Origin: Ridgeia piscesae
Lineage: Eukaryota > Annelida > Polychaeta > Sabellida > Siboglinidae
Direction: 5' to 3'
Assembly: GCA_025642075.2 (NCBI GenBank)
Contig: JAODUO010000139.1
Span: forward strand, 50,001-114,000
Length of the DNA stretch: 64,000 bases
Positions 22,961-35,188 of this stretch are shown here, one piece after another. The notes under the pieces were generated by a model. That model was not told the DNA's origin, made no database searches, and was given only the letters and a program-made list of their open reading frames with translations. Every line of letters begins with the position of its first letter. The stretch's first letter is position 1. Made by a program: the position numbers and the translations under genes.

Positions 22961-23239
22961 TTTAGAGGGATTACAAATATCAGACACATTGACATTAATG
23001 TGACCTAGCATCAAGTTTTGGTACAACGTACAGTTTGACTTACTATTTTACTTCTGAATTATATTTCGAAAATTATTGCCTTATTTAGTTATAATTAATT
23101 AATACATGAGCACATGACAGCTTTTTGGGATGGATGCAGTTTGAAAAACAGACAAAACATAAATATTATAAAAAACATCAAGGCAATTTATTATTTTAGG
23201 CATAATGTACAGGCCTTGATATTAAGCTTTTGTATTCCT

Positions 23240-23275
23240 GGGGGGCCAGTAGATTTGAAAAGTTACTGGCCCCCC
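23240..23275. other. Strong GC hairpin
   Basis: GGGGGGCCAGTA (23240-23251) pairs perfectly with TACTGGCCCCCC (23264-23275) across a 12-base loop in very AT-rich surroundings. A second, partial TACTGGCCC follows at 23284. It may be the core of a small repeat or a structured RNA; no flanking elements identify it. Confidence 0.6.
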
Positions 23276-23929
23276 AAAAAAGCTACTGGCCCGAATATTG
23301 TACACAAAGTATGCTGCTACCGAGGTGCCCGTCATTTTAGAAGACCAAGAGTGACATCATGAAGACTTTCTGAAGCTCTTATGTTGCATGTTTTTTAAAT
23401 GTACATTTTTCAGATTGTACAATAAAAAGAGAAAACTCGCCGTTAAATGAAATATTTTAGTCATGGTGTCAGTCTACTAATTTAAAATCTGAGGCAACTT
23501 TCACACTATACAATTGTAGCACATTTATTTATAGACAATTACATGGATTACTACTTATTTCGAGAAATTAAATATCAACTTCAGTGACTATAGTTAACAT
23601 CTTTTGTCAGTATTGTGTCTCTTCTATATATCACATAATAAAATCAGTTAAAATTTGAAAAAAGTAAAAGTGCAATATTTTTTGCAGCATGCATTGTAGG
23701 TCATTTTATGAGCTCGGACATTATAAAAAACAAACTGTTTTCTTATTTAATATTAACAACTAATTCACTCATTGACACTTTCTATTTAGTTTGTTTTGCA
23801 TAAATGCATTGAGACTTAAAGGGGGAGTGAAGCGGCTGAACAACCACAGCCCAAACATAAGAACATATAATTTACTGCACTTGTCACCATAATTTGACAA
23901 GCACAGCGTCACGGTATATTTTTTATATT

Positions 23930-25420
23930 TTTTTAAACTGGGCTACTTTCAATACAGGGCTATCTTTAATTTTCCCGGTTTTGACTGGGTTTCCTACAAC
24001 CCCGGAAGCCCCCTGAGGGGAGATAGCTCCCAAAAAGGGGCCAACATTAAAAAAAAACTAATTAAACAATTTTTGAATAGCTAATATAAAACTATGATTG
24101 TTATAAGAATTTTTCCATCTTCCACAAAAGGGTTTCCGAAAAAAGTTAGAGATGATGAAGGCGTTGCAACCTAATTACAACGTAGAGCACAAAAAACCTA
24201 AAAAATAAATCCGATCAAAGCCCCAGGTGCATCTTTGGGCCCATTTGTTTGCATAAGTACGCAGCGACAAGTAATGTTTGGTGAACTGAGAGGGGAAAAC
24301 CGGAAAAATTTTTATTTGGAAGGTGAAGGGGGCGTGGGGAAATTTGGAAACCACTTGTTGTTAAGCCCCTGGCCTTTCTACCAACGGTATCGTTACGATA
24401 AATTTAGTCCCACAGTTGTATTTCATCGCTTTTAATAACCAATGGTAACGTTTTAAAAGTAATAAGAAATATGAATGTAATAAAGTAAAAATATGGAAAA
24501 AAGAATGTTTATATAATCAGGGGTTTTTTAACAGTTGCGAAAATTTCCCAACCTAGGCATACAACCCAACCCGGTTGTTGGTTTAAAAAAAACTGATCTC
24601 TAGGTAAAAAAACTTTTTTTTTTGACATAGACATTGGTGAATAACCCTTTTTAAAAAATTTTTTAAAAAAAGGAAAAACTAAATTTTCATTTATGGTTTT
24701 TTAAACAATCTTGTGTATATGCAAATTAAGTGCTCGCTTTGTCAACAACAGTCAAGAACTGTCAGTCATATTACAGGGATTTCTTGGGAAAAATTAAAAG
24801 AAAAGCAAAAAAAAAAATTTATGTTTTTATTTAAATTAGATTTTTCGATTAAAAAACACTACCGTATAAATGTAATTGGTTATTTGGGACAATATAGTAA
24901 TAACCAGGTTGAACATGCTCTTAAAAATGTTGGGTTTAACCAAAAAATAAATTTTAAACTTTTTGAAAAAAACCTCTGGTTTTATTCATTGCTGATGTAT
25001 AAAGGGAAGATCTTATTTACCCAGTAACCAATTCCTCGGGGCTGAAACCCTTTTTACACTTTATTTCCCGACAGACCGTTCAATCAGATATACCATCTCA
25101 ACTTCTCTGGGAAGCATCCAGGGATATGTTATAATTAATGCGCAAAAGCTACTCGTACACATATCCACCACTATCTATAGCCATGCAGGTACTCATTTTT
25201 ACAATGGAGCAATGTAGAGTGAAAAACAATTGCCCAAGGTTTTAACATCACAGACACTGTTTTTTGACATTATGCAATGAGGATTGCTGTTTATATGCAT
25301 TTTATCAACCGGGACCAGAACACAAGGGGAAAAGGGGAAAACAGCCAGCAGGGTTGGGTAAAATATTTTTTTTATTATGAGTATGGTATCATTGTATTTG
25401 TTTCGGAAATTTTTTGGGTA
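23930..25420. other. Homopolymer-rich segment with signs of poor base calling
   Basis: Runs of A, T, G and C of 4-10 bases are far more frequent than in the flanks (for example TTTTTTTTTT at about 24612-24621, and AAAAAATTTTTTAAAAAA near 24652). Runs of C and G are often doubled. The SINE fragment inside it (25060-25245) is more degraded than other copies. No gene is supported; ORFs at 24235-24435 and 24713-25027 are lysine/asparagine-rich and unrecognised. An assembly or consensus-quality problem is as likely as biology. Confidence 0.4.
25060..25245 (-). mobile_element. SINE fragment, copy 3
   Basis: The middle part of the SINE seen at 1372-1691 is recognisable on the minus strand through CTTCTCTGGGAAGCAT.CAG, ATTAATGCGC, CCACTATCTATAGCC and GGAGCAATGTAGAGTG. 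The tRNA-like head with the B box is missing. Confidence 0.65.
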
Positions 25421-27612
25421 CATGTGTGCATCGCACAACTTTCTATGAAATAATGAGTATAACAACAAAAAAACATGCTACAGAATCAATCACACTTAAC
25501 ATAGTGTCACTATTAAGTATGTTAATGTGTCTATCCAATGACATTGCCCATCATAACCCAAGTCAATTGGCAATATTACCTGGGAACACATTTAGTATTT
25601 TAATTTAGGCATATTAAGAGTGTCATCATAAAATATCCGTAGAATATTTTATAACTTCATGTATGCCCCTACTTACTATTACTGTAGAATATGCATGGTC
25701 AAAATATACAATACACAATCAATCTTTTACAAGCAATTGTTTTGACATACATAATAAGTCATTAGTGTCCGATATTTAAAAATTGACAGATTAATAAATT
25801 GCTAAATAACCAACGTTTTTTTATCCCCCAAAACATTATGTACCCAAATGTGGATCTCACCTTTAAGAATTTGCAGTTTTGCTTTGCAAATGACAAACAA
25901 GCACACATTTGTTTTAGTTGGGGGTCAGAATAGTCTCCTGACAGCAGGTAGTAATATCACTGATCCCATGATTAAAATTAATAGTTACATGAGTGAAAAG
26001 CATTTAGAACCTTACATTGGCCCATAGCCTGCATTGTTACCTGCAAGGATTGTAAACATCATGATCAAAGTACAACAGAGGACTGCTGTTACTAATTGCA
26101 GTTAACAGCCTGGTGCAAATTAGGCAATAAGATCACAATCTTAGTAGTGTCCTGGCAAGAGTGAAAAGACTATCCATAGTCCATACCCAATACAAACATC
26201 ACTGCCTGGATGAAGCCCCATCGTCTCTCTAGTGCACTTGCATTTCTTACCAGTTCACAGTCATAATTTTATGTTAGGGCATGATGAAAAGACAAACCAC
26301 TGCAACAGAGGTCAGCTTTAAATGTTGCTAACTTTGAGTGTTTAAATAAATCTTCAAATTTGTTGGTACTAATGGCTGTTGGGGTAAAATCCCCCTGTTA
26401 GAAAATTAATGGGAAATGAATAGTGTTACTGTGTATAACGAAATAAGACTATAAAATAAGAATATAAAGTAGGAAAATTATATTTTAATAAGGCATGTAT
26501 TCTGCTTTCAATAGTACCGCAGACATCAGCATTGTTCAGTTAGTGCAGTTAGTGTTTGATAACTGGAAGGTGTCCATAATCACTTCCCAAAAGTATTTAT
26601 TAGGAAAATGGCCAAGAAGTTTATTTAGAAAACCTTATACAATGCAATAAAAAAAATATATATATCTCGGAAGACTCAGTTGGGTAAAACCCCTCCCACA
26701 AATGAAACTTATATATAAAGCTGACATTTGTATTTTTGGAAAATACAAGTATGACTTTGATTATGGCCAAATAGGTGTTTCTGATTGGAACAAGGAGGAC
26801 ATTGATTGCACCTAACTAACTTAAACATTTTATTTCCTTATATGTGCAAGTGGGCTTGTATAATTGGTTTACTATGTAATTTATGTGAGCTGCTTATGTA
26901 GGAGTGGGTTTTGTTTGTTTGTAATGATGTCTGAATGACTCAGAACACATACATATTAATTAAAATATGCCAGGAAGGTTAGTCATATAATGGAATCTGC
27001 ACAAAATGCACCATTGAAAAGGTAATGTTCTATTTTTTGCAGGAATGTTCCCTGGTTGAAACACAACACACTGCTCAGCCCACTGTCCACTGGTCTCATT
27101 GAGACAGAGTTGACTAGTGACCCTGGCTAGCAGTAGCAGACAAGCCAGAAAGCAGATACCCCCCAATACGCAAAACTGATATGGGGGTCATTTCAAGGGA
27201 TCTTCTCAAAAACCAAATCACCAGTATTACTTTGTGTTTTGGGGGCCCTTAGAATGATGCAATACAATACAGATTTCTTGTGTACAGTAGCACCACCACA
27301 TGCAACAGCCATGCAAAAGTAGATTTGTTTAACAAAATTTTGGGAAAAAAAGTCTGGGGGACCCTATGGGGCCTTGGAATAATTCAATCAAATTTAGATT
27401 TCTCGTGCATAATACGTTACAATATCCACAGAGGGATCTACACAAAATTAGATCCTGAACACTTTCCGAAAAGCCAATTATAAGTTGATTTATTCTGTGG
27501 TTTTTTTGAATAGGTACTGCAATGAGAAAACAAAAAAATGACAAAACATTTTTATTTATATGTATATCACAAAAGATACATACCATCTTACATATGTATC
27601 ATTCTTTCAGAT
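25421..27612. other. Unassigned sequence
   Basis: No supported gene. At 27180-27430 two diverged direct repeats share GGGGG(C/A)CC...GGAAT..T.CAAT and AGATTTCT(T/C)GTG. The ORFs at 25199-25468, 26960-27166 and 27280-27586 show no recognisable domains. Confidence 0.4.
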
Positions 27613-28165
27613 GAAGGATTCACAAATACCCAAACACACCTTTCAAAGGATCCTGTGAAACCCGATGACATTGTCCCCCATGGCAGTATGGATGTCACAT
27701 TGCAAAGCCCTTTTAAATTGTAGTGTCAAACTCAAACAGAGCCAGTGATCATGTCGCCAATGCGATACTTTATCAATGCAGCAATTAATACAGATGATAT
27801 TGTTGTTCCATTGAATATTCATCATGACCATGGGTATGCAAAGTTGTCGTCGCAGTCCTGCATGCCTTCTTCAACTGACCATGGCAGTCTAGTCAATGTG
27901 GATGACACTTCGGATGTCCCAGTCTCACTGTCTCCATCTTTAGATCATTCTGTCTGCAACAGTCAGAAGGAAAATTCTGAAGACAGTTATCCGGAATCTG
28001 TGGTAGCGGATGACAGCGATATCACTGATGATGACTCAAGCAGTTCTGACACTAATGAGAAACAGAGAAAATTTTGTTGTTGCTAGTTTAACATCTTCAC
28101 GTACTCGAGAAACACCTGCAAATCTATACAAATTCAACCTTTGTCCAAACTGTCTCAGCTAGGAT
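27613..28165 (+). pseudogene. Acidic Ser-rich ORF remnant, possibly from a Kolobok/THAP-type transposon gene
   Basis: From a good splice-acceptor-like TTCTTTCAG (27612) one plus-strand frame runs to 28086 with a single in-frame TAG at 27721. It encodes PVKPDDIVPHGSMDV, then after the stop CQTQTEPVIMS and an acidic serine tract (DDSDITDDDSSSSDTNEK), ending in KQRKF. Shifting one base at about 28070 continues as FVVASLTSS... NLCPNC before a stop. A Cys/Thr-Gln repeat followed by an acidic region and a 'KF.V...L..L' plus C..C pattern is seen in THAP-type transposon proteins, but similarity here is weak. It could equally be a decayed host exon. Not functional as it stands. Confidence 0.3.
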
Positions 28166-29255
28166 TTAGTCAATGTTCAGTAAATCACTCGCTGGTAATA
28201 TATGACCATTAAGATCCGCGCCGCCGGTGTGGTCCAGGATGGGTTTCCATTGAAGTCCTTTTGTGTCCGCTTTGGCCTTGCTCTGGTTTTGCCTCTGTGT
28301 TAAGTAATACTTTCTAGACTAATAACGCTATATTGTATACACCATTAAATATTAAGCGGGTGGGTTTTTACAAGGGGGCTTGAAACTATAGCTGTCTGTC
28401 ATGAATAACATTTCTAATTTTTTGTTGTGCCTGAAAACTGTTACTGCAGAATCAGGCATACATGATACCATGATAAATTAGCATTAAAACACAGATAACC
28501 CGTGCCCCATTTAATAACAGGCTAGCCTATGACTACGTAAACATCGCTTCGGTGTGCGTGGCCGAGAGCCCATGTGCGGCGGTGACAGAGTGAACGTTGT
28601 CCGGAACACTTGCCCTCTTTCTTCCAATATTGTTTTATAAAATTCACCGCTGCATGAATCCTCTTTTGCAACACTGTCAAACGTTTGGCAGTATAACAAA
28701 TTGCTGAGATGTCTTTCCATTACGGAATGTGCACTAGCATTTTATCATTCATGCAGACAACAACGTCATGTCGACATCGCCTACACCACCCATAGCCAAC
28801 GGCAACGTGTAACAAGATCGCTGATTGGATGAATAATGAGTTATTCCCGCCATTCGCCAATCATGTGGGCGTTTACAAAAATAGAAATACTGACACACTA
28901 ACAATATACACAGTACACGTATTAAGTTCTGTTTTACAAAAAAATCAACTGTTTAAGATGTGGATTGATCAGATTAATAATGTTTTCCTGTAGTGATTAA
29001 AATGGAAGTAGGTCGCAGATGCAGTCACAAGTACCCTGGTAATCGTGTTGAGCTGCCCTGATGCCGTAAATTTAACTGTTTTGAATTTTGTTTTTCCTTA
29101 AAACATTGACATGCACATATGCAACACATATTTAATAATAACTTTCTAATATTTAACTGATAGGACTTCATAACATGAGGATTGCACAGATTACAATATC
29201 GATTGCGCGTACGTTGGCCGTTGCAAATGCCACGCAATGTTAATGGTGCCTGAAA
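28166..29255. other. Unassigned sequence
   Basis: No supported gene. The stretch 28520-28800 is more GC-rich than its surroundings and shares CATG(T/C)GCGGCGG(T/C)GA with 32480-32500, suggesting a short dispersed repeat. Confidence 0.4.
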
Positions 29256-31258
29256 GGTCCGTGTATATACCGTCTTTTCCTTTTTCGTTTTAAAATTTGC
29301 GAAGGAAAAACACAAAAACTAATTCCTTTTTCGTTTTACGTTTTCAAAAGTGAAGTAAGAAAAACGTAAAACGAATTCGTTTTTCGTTTTTGCATTTAGG
29401 ATGCTTCGGCCACACTGCCACTTCGGACGGCCGGTAACAGTTGGTAGTTTCGGCGGGATACTTCAGTCACACTGGCAGCATTTTGAAAATAAGCTCGCAG
29501 AAATTGCATCGGCAAAATGGTATATCTAAATACATATAGGTGAATATTGGTCGTTTCGGCGCTGCTTTTTATGTTTCGACAATTTAGTAAACTATACTCA
29601 ACCTTCTGTGATAAACTACTGTAACAGATCTGTACTTTTTATTAACATTTGTTAATTTATGCGTATTATAATTAGACGATGTGTGGTAAAAATAGAATGT
29701 GTTTATGGCTGAATGTGTTGCTAGAGTTAGTGTTAATTCATTATTATTTTGAATATGTAGTAATTTACAACTGTAGACGTATGTTTGTATCTGTGGGTAA
29801 TATACTGTTTTACATAATGTATCAGTCTTTTTTAAACTGTGAGTGGTTATGTTTTGATTAAAAATACCCTGTTTTGGAAATTTATATTATGTCCTGAATG
29901 TATGTATTCTGCTGTGTGCTGGTGTGAAATGATTATGTATATTTCTGGTTTGTGTTATATGCCAATTTTGAAAGTATGCGGGTAATGTTTTATGTTTCTA
30001 TTTATAATAAAATTATAATATCATTACACTAAGTAGGTATTCAACGTTTGCTTAAATATTAGTTCCATGTGGGAGCTATATTTATTTGAAGATATTATTC
30101 TTACAAGTTGTTTGCAATTTGTTTATTCAATTATATTTGTGTCCCTAGTTCAGTAGATAGTAATTAGTGTGAGGCAATATTATATAGTTCAATTTTTATT
30201 TTAGTTTGAATAATATGCTCCAATTTAGTTATAAGTCCAATTGTTCGAGAACATCTGTTTGCTATTTTATCAATATATTTACTCCAGTTTAAATGTGACA
30301 TTAATATAAAGCCCAGAATGTTGAACTGGTTAACTCTCTCAATATCTACACCATCAGTTGTTAATGTTAGTTCATCAACCTATTTATTAGGCATTTGAAT
30401 GTTTTTGTTTTATTAATATTTTAATTATAATGTATAATTAATATTTAATTTGTTTTATTAATAATTTAATGATAATGTATATAGTTTTAGCCATATGTTT
30501 ATTATATGTAGTTCTTTATTAATCAATTATTCAACATTCACTGTGTTTTGTCATCTGTGAAGACGTTAATTGAACTTGTATCATCAAGTACCATCAGGAC
30601 AATTTATGCTGGATTTCGGAAAATCATTGATATAATTATAGTATATAATAATGTCAATGGCCCTCAAATTTATTCTTGATAGACGCCTGTTTTTATAGGT
30701 AAAGTATCTAAATTCAACTCTTCTAGTTTGACAGACTGCTTACGGTTAGTTTAATATTATTGTGTTAGATGTATTGCTGTGAGCTCCATTCCAATAGCTC
30801 ATGGTTACCTCACTGATCCGTTCGCGTTAAACTGTAATGTGCATGACTGTCACACTCGTAACTGCACAAATATTCCTTTCAAGAAGTGCAACTTGTCTTC
30901 AAGCCAGTGTAAATTTGCTGACAAGTTTGCAAAACTTTGGGACACTATCCCGTAATGTATACAGAATGCAGGCAGTGTAGAAATCTTTAAAACACACATT
31001 TTAACAGTTTCTCATGAAAGATACTTGCATGCATTTCATGATATATATGCCTGAGTGATTGTTTGCTGGTAGATTGTTTAGATTAATAAATATTTGTGTG
31101 GTAGTAATAGTGGTAGTCATGGTAAGGACTTAATCTCTGACAATCATATTTTTATAGTTTGAGCAGTTTGCCAGTCGAATGTGGACTGTCGTTTAGCCAT
31201 GCCTTTTGGGATGTCCATAAAGTGCACATAATCTTATGTCATTATAATTACAGATTTA
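29256..31258 (+). mobile_element. Family A element, second copy (single arm)
   Basis: It starts GGTCCGTGTATATACCGTC, identical in layout to the left end at 12197. It continues through the TTCGTTTT blocks, the GCATTTAGGATGCTTCGGCC and GGCGCTGCTTTTTATGTTTCGACAAT landmarks and CAGATCTGT. It then jumps over the TA-rich part present at 14215-14590 to the LINE-derived segments. Similarity ends at about 31258, and no opposite terminal repeat is seen. This copy has no hAT insertion, so it shows the pre-insertion state of the arm. Confidence 0.75.
30170..31060. pseudogene. LINE fragments within the second family A copy
   Basis: As in the first copy, an inverted RT part (minus strand, about 30690-30170, thumb region and INDF-like remains) is joined to a plus-strand C-terminal part (about 30800-31050). 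The C-terminal part reads TDPFALNCNVHDCHTRNCTN, CKFADKFAKLWDTIP and a stop, then CIQNAGSVEIFKTHIL. The shared head-to-head arrangement means the inversion predates the spread of family A. Confidence 0.65.
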
Positions 31259-31365
31259 ATGTATCGTCTGTACGAACATAGGCATGCATGCAAGCCCTGG
31301 CATTCACAAAGCATGACAACAATAAAGATTCCATTCTTTTATTTTTCATTTCTTCATTTTTGTTT

Positions 31366-31469
31366 TTAAATGTCCAGACGCTTCAGAATTCTCCTGGCGT
31401 GGTAAATCTTCTCATTCAATGAGCGGGTGAATTCACTGCTGGCCAGATTCAGCCTAGTTGCCGCGAACA
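31366..31469 (-). CDS. Possible terminal coding exon of an unidentified gene
   Basis: On the minus strand a good acceptor (TTTCTTTACGTTTTCAG) is followed by an open frame of 33 codons, FAATRLNLASSEFTRSLNEK..., ending RRILKRLDI and TAA. A poly(A)-signal-like AATAAA lies about 40 bases downstream. The peptide is amphipathic and basic at its end and looks like real protein rather than repeat. I do not recognise the family, and no matching upstream exon on the minus strand could be found up to the DIRS element. It may be an orphaned or mis-assembled last exon, or chance. Confidence 0.3.
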
Positions 31470-31627
31470 CTGAAAACGTAAAGAAACATTTAATACAAAC
31501 ATGCATGCAAGATTGTATAATATTAGCATAAGTTGAAATAGGCAAATTGGTAGTGATTTAAAAAAACTTTTGCATGGGTGTCTGATTGGGTGCACACACG
31601 TGCCAGCACTTATTTCTATATAAGCAC

Positions 31628-31631
31628 GTAC

Positions 31632-31662
<31 letters not shown>

Positions 31663-31945
31663 CGCGTGCGTGCGTGCGTGGGTGGGCACGCGCGCGCATT
31701 AATCACCCACTTGATATATACTAATGACTTCAATTTTTTCTCCCAGTGTTACTGATTTGAAAACAACTTACAGATTGCTGTGCCAAGTATAAAAGTATAA
31801 GAAATTATGTTTAACATTATATATAATGTTAACATATGCACACGTGTGTGTGCATACACACACACATGCAAGCACAACTATGTACATGCAAGCAAATGTA
31901 CATGTGTATGCATGCACGCACATGCATATGGGAACACACATGTGC
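31628..31945. repeat. (GT)n(GC)n(GTGC)n and ATGCA/CACA-rich tracts
   Basis: 31628-31698 is an alternating purine-pyrimidine run (GTGTGT...GCGCGC...GTGCGTGCGT), a strong Z-DNA candidate. 31838-31945 is rich in CACA and GCATGCA motifs. ORFs rich in His/Thr/Cys over them are shadows. Confidence 0.85.
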
Positions 31946-32830
31946 ATGCGCAATAGTTAATCTATTTATTCTGGTGGCCAGAATTAATATTGTTCTGGAT
32001 AATATATTATGAATCATTCATTAAAGGTATTTATGTTTAGAATTTACTTTCATTACTGGTATCTGGATTAACATGGATCAACTATAATGTGAATGAGTTA
32101 CAAATGCACTAGCATGCGTAGGGTAACAACTACATATTTTGTTATATCGGCTGATATTCAATGCTGAAAATGTTATACCCACTCACATTCAGGGGCTCCC
32201 AATTTATTGCCTAACATAGACTTAGCCTGGCTCCGTCGCTTCACAAGGTGCAATAGACTTGGCCGCGCCGAAGTTGCTCGCCACAATTAATAAAATGAAA
32301 AAATCACCTATTCCCACAGCTCTCACCACCCATCCAATCACCGAGTCTCTCCCCTTCTTACTTGGCGTCGCCCATCGTTTAAGTATTGCCTTCGCGTAGC
32401 TCCGTATTCGACTTCGCCATTTCAATTTTAACGTTATTGCAATGGCGTACGACTAGCGAACATGACACATTCTGCATCTCATGCGCGGCGGCGATAATCA
32501 TCCGAACAAGTGTCTCTTGTCACGGTATTACAGTAGACAACATGTACGACACTTGTTCACATTGAAGTGATTAAGTATGGAATGGAATAGTATAGACGCC
32601 GCTCCGTTTCAGAAACGCAGGCGCCTTACACATGTAAACATTGCTACAACCCGCGCTATTAATTAGATGCACACAGCAGCACAGCCACAAGCGGGCTAGC
32701 CTACAGACATGTAGCATATCTCACGGCAGCTGTCTTGGGTTTCCACCGGTGCCATTCCCGGAGATGGGCCAAGACCGTGACCTTTAGTCCATGTAGATAT
32801 TCTCAACCATTTTCGCGAATAGCCTATATT
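31946..32830. other. Unassigned sequence
   Basis: A 67-codon minus-strand ORF (32222-32425) has no recognised domain. The segment 32218-32430 (CTGGCTCCGTCGC, CTTCGCGTAGCTCC) has the feel of a short dispersed repeat, but no second copy is present to compare. Confidence 0.35.
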
Positions 32831-34209
32831 ACCAACGCGCGATTAGCAACGGTTCAACCATTGTTGGGGGCGTGAATAATCGGCCCTGTTGTGCTCCCGG
32901 AGGCCAGTGTCGACCTGGACCGTTTGACAGAACTGCCCGAACAAAATAGTCCCGCCAGTAGGAATCCAAAGAGAATCCGAGCACATCCGGCAGTCCTTGT
33001 TGGGCGGAAACCGGTGACATTCCTCCGGGGATAGAACGGAGACGAGGCCGGAGGCCCGGAGCCGGGCCGGATCGAGCCGGAGCCTGGAGGACCGGCCGAA
33101 CCTCGGAGACCGTTCGGCCGTATGTATACCCGAGGACACCGAACGTTCGGGAAATACTGGAGCCGGACGAAAACCCGAGACGTCACACAGTTCGGCTGGT
33201 GTCACCGGGCGCCGAAGAAACCTTCGGATGCAGAGGAACCGACCAATCAGTAACCGCCACAAGCAGATTTCGTAGCTGGAGCCCAGTTGTTCTGTCATGC
33301 GAACTGCCTATCTGTGTTCCGACCTGCGTTACTAGAACTAGTTGGAGTCTCCCACAGTTACGGGAACATTTAGGCGCATTAACCCGGAGTTTGCGTTCGC
33401 AGGCTCCATGACACGGGGACATGTTTCGCAACACGCAACTACTTCGCGGCTCGCAGAGCCAGTGTTCGGCCGCCGGCGAATCGGCGCCGTGTCCTCTGAT
33501 ACGTTTGACTGGCCGTTTGGTCCCAGGAACACACAGGCCAGTCAGGCGGACATCACTTCACACAAGGTGAAGTATACCGTACACCAGCAGCAGCTGCTGG
33601 TTACTCCCGGCAAAGTGACACTGACAACAAACATGTTTTCTTGCCGTTCTCCTGTTCGGGCGATAATAGCACCACTCACAATCACATTGTTTATGGTGAC
33701 CGGTGTGAATATTCCTGTTCGGGTGACAATGATGCCTGGAGTTCTGTGGACGGACAGTACACTGACCAATCTCCACAATCAGTTGCTGTACAACGTGAGG
33801 AACAATGTGACACGATGTCACATTCAGAACGAGGTATCCTGGCCCACAGTTTTCTCTCTGATGAATAGCCGGCGACTGACAGTCTTGTCCCTCACACAGT
33901 GCCACGTCTGTCAACACTGACACAAATCGCTTCCCCAGCCTGGTTTTCCTTTTTCTGAGATATTGATCAATCACTTCAGAAAATTCAGCAGGAATTAAAA
34001 AAAACCTCAGGTAGGCAATTCACACCAATTCACTTCGGTACTTCGCTCCAGAGAGGCCCTGCACTCTCCGTTAGAGCTTTCTTCTACAGGTTGTCTGATT
34101 TCACGAGAATCCCCTGTTGTAGATAAGAGCTTCACCAAGATTTCTCGGTCTCAGGTGAGGGGGAGCACGACTCGGCACGGAGCAGAGGTATTTCCGTGAC
34201 CTCGCAGCC
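32831..34209. other. GC-rich leader region upstream of the DIRS ORFs
   Basis: Markedly GC-rich (many CGG/CCG) compared with both flanks. It has long overlapping ORFs in several frames, none with recognisable domains, which is expected of stop-poor GC-rich DNA. Its position suggests the 5' terminal repeat or leader of the DIRS-type element, but I could not identify the inverted terminal repeat or internal complementary region that would prove it. Confidence 0.4.
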
Positions 34210-34872
34210 ATGACACGCCAACGGCTGTATATCTCCTCCTTCCAGGAATGGACGGGAGCTGCCCTCAATCAGTTCATACAAGGACTGATTGACCACGTGG
34301 ACATTGGAAGCGTATCCACAGAACAGCTGTTGGAACAGCTTAAGGCAACTTTACAGTTGTCTCAGTCAGGGGCAACTGCTTGGTACGAAGGCGCTAACTT
34401 GGATTGCGCCATCTCCTACAACTTCCTACTGCATCAACGGGACCAAGCTCTACGAGGAGTCTCTCCCCTTGTGCCACTAGAGGAATGGGAGCACCTTCGC
34501 ACTGCTCCATTTGGGGCTTCGTCACTATTCGACAAGCTCACAACTAAGCTACATTTACGGGACAAGGTGGCCAGTCAGCAAAGAGACTATACCCTATACA
34601 GGGGCTCGGCAACTTTTACCGTCGATAAAACACGTGCTGCTCCATATCGGTCAGCACCGGCTAGATCCGTGCATCTACGCAGGCTGCTATGGCAATACCA
34701 CTGTCGTTCTCACGTCAACAGTCCTTTCTGGCCACTAAAGGACGTGGTTCAGGACGTCCCTTTCACCAACGAGGAGGACGACGACACAGGTCAAGACTAC
34801 CCGAGGACTCGGACACCGGTCAGCCCTATCGCTACGCGACTTTCGACCCTCGACCCTCTAGACATACCATGA
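34210..34872 (+). pseudogene. DIRS Gag-like ORF
   Basis: Open for 220 codons from ATG at 34210. It has an alpha-helical, Leu/Gln-rich N-terminal part (ALNQFIQGLIDHVDIG), a YNFLLHQRDQALRG segment, and a LRTAPFG..SLFDKL segment that together match the layout of DIRS ORF1 proteins. The C-terminal third is basic/Arg-rich and then acidic, and may be partly out of frame. It would coat the element RNA. The assignment rests on position and general pattern, because these proteins are poorly conserved. Confidence 0.6.
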
Positions 34873-35188
34873 CAGGTGATCGTGTTACCTCCTTTGCTTA
34901 CTAGGAAGGTGGGAGCTCTGTTCTGCGATGTCCAGAGACGAAGGAGATGCAGCGAGTGGGTGTGCAATGTTCTGGAAGTAGGTTTCCGTCTTCGGTTCAG
35001 AGAATGTCCCCCATGACGGCTGCCCTATCTGCGTTTGTAGACAAGAGCTCTATCGCGAAGCGCACAGCCCTCCGGTCACTGGTACAGTCCATGCAACAAC
35101 ATTGTAGCGCTAGTCTGCGACACTACATCTCCCGGGTGTTACAGTCACCTCTTCCTAGAGATTCCCCACTTCACGATGGATAGTGCAG

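Noticed and set aside
23114..23362. 82-codon ORF containing GGPVDLKSYWPPKKATGP
   Set aside because: The protein-like part is produced by the GGGGGGCCAGTA hairpin and its partial repeat; no upstream or downstream coding support.
33342..33920. 192-codon ORF in the GC-rich block
   Set aside because: Overlapping ORFs of similar length exist on both strands, composition explains them, and no domain or relation to the DIRS proteins is seen.
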